A DNA stretch of 8,287 bases. It comes from a bacterium. GTDB lineage: Bacteria > Krumholzibacteriota > Krumholzibacteria > LZORAL124-64-63. The translations under genes and the position numbers were made by a program. Positions within the stretch are counted from its first letter, which is position 1. Each line of letters opens with the position of its first letter. Positions 5,800 through 8,287 of this stretch are shown here, one piece after another. The stretch spans positions 1-8,287 of the forward strand of contig VGXH01000066.1 in the NCBI GenBank assembly GCA_016873405.1, read 5' to 3'. The notes under the pieces were generated by a model. It saw only the letters and a program-made list of their open reading frames with translations, was not told where the DNA came from and did not search any database.

Positions 5800-7020
5800 G
5801 TGACCGTAGACCGCGTCAAGGCCCGGATCATGTCCGTCATGCGGAATCTGCCGCCGTTGCCGGCGGCGACGCGCCAGTTGATGCGCGTTCTGGACGGCGA
5901 GGACGCCTCGGCCGGCGACGTCGCCCGCGTCCTGTCGAGCGACCAGGCGCTGGCCGGCAAGGTCCTCAAGCTGGTCAATTCCTCGTTCTACGGGCTGCCG
6001 AACGAAGTGACGACGATCAGCCGCGCCGTGGTCGTGCTCGGCTTCACCGGCGTGCGCAACCTGGCCTTGAGCTTCGGGTCGATCGAGACGCTCCGCCGGC
6101 TGGAGTCGTCGATCGACATGAGCGGGTTCTGGGCGCATGCGCTGGCGACCGGCGCGGCGGCGCAGAACCTGGCGCTGCTCGGCGCGCGCCGCATCGATCC
6201 CGAAGAGGCCTTTCTGGCCGGCCTCATGCACGACATCGGGGCCTACGTGCTGGCTGCCGCCGTGCCCGACATCTACGGACCGATCCTGGCGGACAGGCGG
6301 CGCGATCGCCTGGTCGCCGAGGCCGAGGAGATCGGCATGACCCACGCCCAGGTGGGGCAGGGCCTGCTGCAGTTCTGGGAACTGCCCGAGGCGTTCAGCA
6401 ACGCCGCGCGCCACCACCACGACACGGCGCGCGCCACGGACGGCCAGCAGTCGCTGACGGGCCTGGTGGCTCTGGCCGACGTATTGGCCGGTGTGCTGGG
6501 GAGGTCCAGCGAACCTCCTTGCGCCGAAGCCGACCTGCGGGCCTTGATGGCCGCGCATTGCCCGAGCCAGGAGCGCCTGCTCGCCTCGCTGGACGGCATG
6601 CGCGCGAAGATCGCCGAGACGGCGCAGTTCATGAAGATCGCCCTGCCGGACCTGGGCGTGGACCCGGGCGCCGCCGCCGACGCAGGCAGGCTCTGCGTGG
6701 TCGTCTCGACCGAGCCGGAGCGTCGCGACTGGTCGGAACTGGTCCTGCGCCAGCTCGGCCACCGCACGCTGGCGATGCAGTCCTTCTTCAACCAGGATCC
6801 GGGCAGCGGGGATGTCGGCCTGGTGCTCGTGGACGGACAGAGCTTGACGCGCCAGCAGGTGGAGCAGCTCATGCCCTTCCTGCGGGACACGGGGGCGCCG
6901 GCGGCGATCATGGTCGATCCGGGCGCGCACGCGCCGCACGGCGCCGGGCACCTGCCGCAGGTCCCGGTGGTCTTCTCGCGCGCCGATCTGGAGCCGCTGC
7001 TCTCGCCGCAGACCTGCTGA
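5800..7020 (+). CDS. HDOD domain protein with C-terminal degenerate receiver-like domain
   Basis: This 406-residue cytoplasmic signalling protein has no membrane segment or signal peptide. The N-terminal HDOD domain (about 5-235) begins RNLPPLPAATRQLM and continues with DQALAGKVLKLVNSSFYG (48-65). It retains HD-type residues: His113 in FWAHAL, His144-Asp145 in GLMHDIG, His182 in MTHAQVG, His205-His207, and Asp227 in ALADVLA. The GYP motif of cyclic-di-GMP phosphodiesterases is absent, so catalytic activity is not assumed; HDOD domains usually act as output or scaffold modules in bacterial signalling. Residues about 297-402 look like a CheY-type receiver: a LCVVVSTEP strand, a helix, LVLVDGQ with Asp345 at the phospho-acceptor position, AIMVDP, and VVFSRADLEPLL. 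Ser-Thr (303-304) replaces the acidic pair, Asp373 replaces the usual Thr/Ser and Arg394 the conserved Lys. It starts 130 bases after dinB and may be cotranscribed with it. Ligand and partner are unknown. Confidence 0.88.
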   Translation: MTVDRVKARIMSVMRNLPPLPAATRQLMRVLDGEDASAGDVARVLSSDQALAGKVLKLVNSSFYGLPNEVTTISRAVVVLGFTGVRNLALSFGSIETLRRLESSIDMSGFWAHALATGAAAQNLALLGARRIDPEEAFLAGLMHDIGAYVLAAAVPDIYGPILADRRRDRLVAEAEEIGMTHAQVGQGLLQFWELPEAFSNAARHHHDTARATDGQQSLTGLVALADVLAGVLGRSSEPPCAEADLRALMAAHCPSQERLLASLDGMRAKIAETAQFMKIALPDLGVDPGAAADAGRLCVVVSTEPERRDWSELVLRQLGHRTLAMQSFFNQDPGSGDVGLVLVDGQSLTRQQVEQLMPFLRDTGAPAAIMVDPGAHAPHGAGHLPQVPVVFSRADLEPLLSPQTC

Positions 7021-7062
7021 ACAACCGTCCCTGCGACGAAGATCCGCGCGATCCGAAGCGCC

Positions 7063-7091
7063 TTGCCGCCGGCGGGGGCGTCTGCGATCCT
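7063..7091 (+). promoter_or_regulatory. Weak candidate promoter upstream of the SLOG gene
   Basis: In the 141-base gap after the HDOD gene, TTGCCG (7063-7068) and GATCCT (7086-7091) are 17 bases apart. The bases TGC (7083-7085) before the -10 box resemble an extended -10. Box matches are only 4 of 6 and 3 of 6. A start near 7098 would place a 6-bp hairpin (7101-7106 with 7124-7129, extendable by one wobble and two GC pairs) at the 5' end of the leader. I see nothing else in this gap. Readthrough from the HDOD gene is equally possible. Confidence 0.28.
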
Positions 7092-7161
7092 GTGCCCCCT
7101 GGCGTCGCCGGCCGAGCGGACGGGACGCCGGGCCGTGGAGGATCCAGCCGGAGGCTCGCGC

Positions 7162-7662
7162 ATGCGCAGGACCGTCATCGGAGTGATGGGTGGGACCGAG
7201 GCCGACGAGGCCACCGCGCGCCTGGCGCATGAGGCCGGTCGCCTCATCGCCGAGCGCGGCTGGGTGCTGCTGTCCGGCGGCAGGCCCGGGGGCGTGATGC
7301 AGGCCTCGGTGGCCGGCGCGCGCGCCGCCGGCGGCCTGACCGTGGGCATCCTCTACGGCGACGACCGCGCTGACGCCGCCGACGGACTGGATCTGGTGAT
7401 CCCGACCGGGCTGGGCGCCGCGCGCAACGTCGTGAACGTCCTGGCCTCGGACGTCGTCGTCGCCTGCCGGGGCACCGGCGGCACGCTGAGCGAGATCGCC
7501 CTGGCGCTGCGCTTCGGCCGCCCGGTGGTGCTGCTGGACTTCGACCCGGGCGCGGCCTTCCTGGACCAGTGCGCCGGCTCCGGCCGCTGGGCGCTGGCCG
7601 CGGACGCGCCGGCCGCGATCGCCCTGGTGGCGGGTTTCCTGCGACAGGCGGGGCGGTCGTGA
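7162..7662 (+). CDS. TIGR00725-type SLOG/Rossmann-fold protein, function unknown
   Basis: This 166-residue soluble protein belongs to the TIGR00725-like branch of the SLOG superfamily, related in fold to the LOG/lysine decarboxylase-like and DprA nucleotide-binding proteins. The older label lysine decarboxylase is not supported. Seen: VIGVMGGTE (5-13) at the first strand, GWVLLSGGRPGGVMQAS (33-49) with the glycine-rich loop, GLTVGILYG (58-66), LVIPTGLGAARN (78-89) and CRGTGGTLSEIALAL (102-116), the typical GGxGTLSE-like ligand loop. Length is normal for the family. ATG at 7162 is chosen because GGAGG (7150-7154) lies 7 bases upstream; the upstream frame is non-homologous shadow. Its TGA overlaps the GTG of the C-S lyase gene by GTGA, implying translational coupling. 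What it binds and does is unknown; nucleotide or nucleoside-derivative binding is an inference from the fold. Confidence 0.9.
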   Translation: MRRTVIGVMGGTEADEATARLAHEAGRLIAERGWVLLSGGRPGGVMQASVAGARAAGGLTVGILYGDDRADAADGLDLVIPTGLGAARNVVNVLASDVVVACRGTGGTLSEIALALRFGRPVVLLDFDPGAAFLDQCAGSGRWALAADAPAAIALVAGFLRQAGRS

Positions 7663-8287
7663 GCGGCCGCATCGATTTCGACGCCGTGCGCGACCGCCGC
7701 GGGACCGACAGCGAGAAGTGGAGCCGGTGGACCGGTCGCGACGTGCTGCCGCTGTGGGTGGCCGACATGGACTTCCCGGCGCCGCCCCCCGTCGTCGCCG
7801 CGCTGCGGGCGCGCGTGGAGCACGGGATCTTCGGCTACGCCCTGCCGGACGAGGGCCTCACGCGCGCCCTGGCCGCGGCGCTGCGGCGGCAATCCGACTG
7901 GGAGATCGAACCCGACTGGGTCGTGTGGCTGCCGGGCCTGGTCAGCGGGTTGACCGTGGCCTGCCGCGCCGTCGGCGCGCCGGGCGACGGCGTGATCGTG
8001 ACGCCGCCGGTGTACGGCCCCTTCCTGCGCGTGCCGCCGCTGGTCGAACGCGTGGTGCGCCGGGTCCCGCTGGCGGGCGACAACCGGTCCGGCCCCCACC
8101 TCGACACCGCGGCGCTGGCCGCGGCCGCCGGCGCGGCGCGGTTGCTGCTGCTGTGCCATCCGCACAACCCGGTCGGCCGGGCCTGGCGCGCGGACGAACT
8201 GGCGGAACTGGCGACGCTGGCCGAGCGCCACGACCTGGTGGTCTGCAGCGACGAGATCCACAGCCAACTGCTGCTGGAGCCGGGGGC
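7659..8287 (+). CDS. PatB/MalY-type cystathionine beta-lyase (C-S lyase), N-terminal half (3' truncated)
   Basis: The frame from GTG at 7659 stays open to the window end (209 full codons plus two bases). It encodes the N-terminal half of a fold-type I PLP enzyme of the MalY/PatB group, which splits the C-S bond of cystathionine or other cysteine conjugates to yield a thiol, pyruvate and ammonia. Seen: RIDFDAVRDRRGTDSEKW (4-21) and LPLWVADMDFPAPP (30-43), the hallmark start of this family; FGYALPDEGL (58-67); VTPPVYGPF (114-122) with Tyr119, the residue expected to stack on the cofactor; CHPHNPVGRAW (166-176) with Asn170; SDEIH (197-201) with Asp198. The Schiff-base lysine lies beyond the window. 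GTG at 7659 is favoured because family members begin at about this point and it overlaps the SLOG stop as GTGA; the upstream GGCGGGG is a weak ribosome site, consistent with coupling. Substrate specificity is open. Confidence 0.92.
   Translation, partial: MSGRIDFDAVRDRRGTDSEKWSRWTGRDVLPLWVADMDFPAPPPVVAALRARVEHGIFGYALPDEGLTRALAAALRRQSDWEIEPDWVVWLPGLVSGLTVACRAVGAPGDGVIVTPPVYGPFLRVPPLVERVVRRVPLAGDNRSGPHLDTAALAAAAGAARLLLLCHPHNPVGRAWRADELAELATLAERHDLVVCSDEIHSQLLLEPG

Noticed and set aside
3719..5803. 694-codon + strand open frame across pirin and dinB
   Set aside because: It is a shadow of the pirin gene on the opposite strand and of dinB in another frame, and has no recognisable domain.
5362..7349. 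Long minus-strand open frames (622 and 358 codons) opposite dinB, the HDOD gene and the SLOG gene
   Set aside because: Composition is biased and no domain is visible. The + strand frames have clear family motifs and ribosome sites.
7353..8267. 304-codon minus-strand open frame at the right end
   Set aside because: It is antisense to the SLOG gene and the PatB/MalY-type gene, whose protein motifs are unmistakable on the + strand.

Overview
This is a very GC-rich bacterial window with tightly packed genes, good Shine-Dalgarno sites, some GTG starts and many long shadow reading frames that come only from the base composition. The gene set (membrane pyrophosphatase, SRAP protein, DNA polymerase IV, HDOD protein) indicates a free-living high-GC bacterium. 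The sequence does not fix the phylum. No mobile element, CRISPR array, rRNA, tRNA or phage gene was seen, and there is no gene-free stretch longer than about 200 bases.

Left part (1-2038, + strand): the 3' end of a membrane-bound proton/sodium-pumping pyrophosphatase gene (hppA) is followed by a strong intrinsic terminator. A complete class I/II PLP-dependent aminotransferase comes next. Its last 13 bases overlap the 3' end of the gene converging on it.

Middle, minus strand (2026-4252): three genes read leftwards: a pirin (YhhW-like), a SRAP/YedK-type abasic-site crosslinking protein, and a small transaldolase-family enzyme whose active-site residues match fructose-6-phosphate aldolase. SRAP and the aldolase are 23 bases apart and probably share a transcript. 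The pirin gene is divergent from dinB across a 193-base region with a candidate promoter on each strand and a strong hairpin in the pirin leader.

Right part (4446-8287, + strand): dinB (translesion DNA polymerase IV with a beta-clamp motif), a GTG-started HDOD signalling protein with a degenerate receiver-like C-terminal domain, a TIGR00725-type SLOG nucleotide-binding-fold protein, and the N-terminal half of a PatB/MalY-type C-S lyase that runs off the window. The lyase gene is joined to the SLOG gene by a GTGA start/stop overlap.

Two DNA-damage genes, SRAP and dinB, lie close together on opposite strands with pirin between them. The remaining genes look metabolic or regulatory and show no obvious common pathway. 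I found no clear undescribed multi-gene system. The items most worth checking are the HDOD/degenerate-receiver fusion, the SLOG/C-S lyase coupling and the FSA-like residues in the small aldolase.
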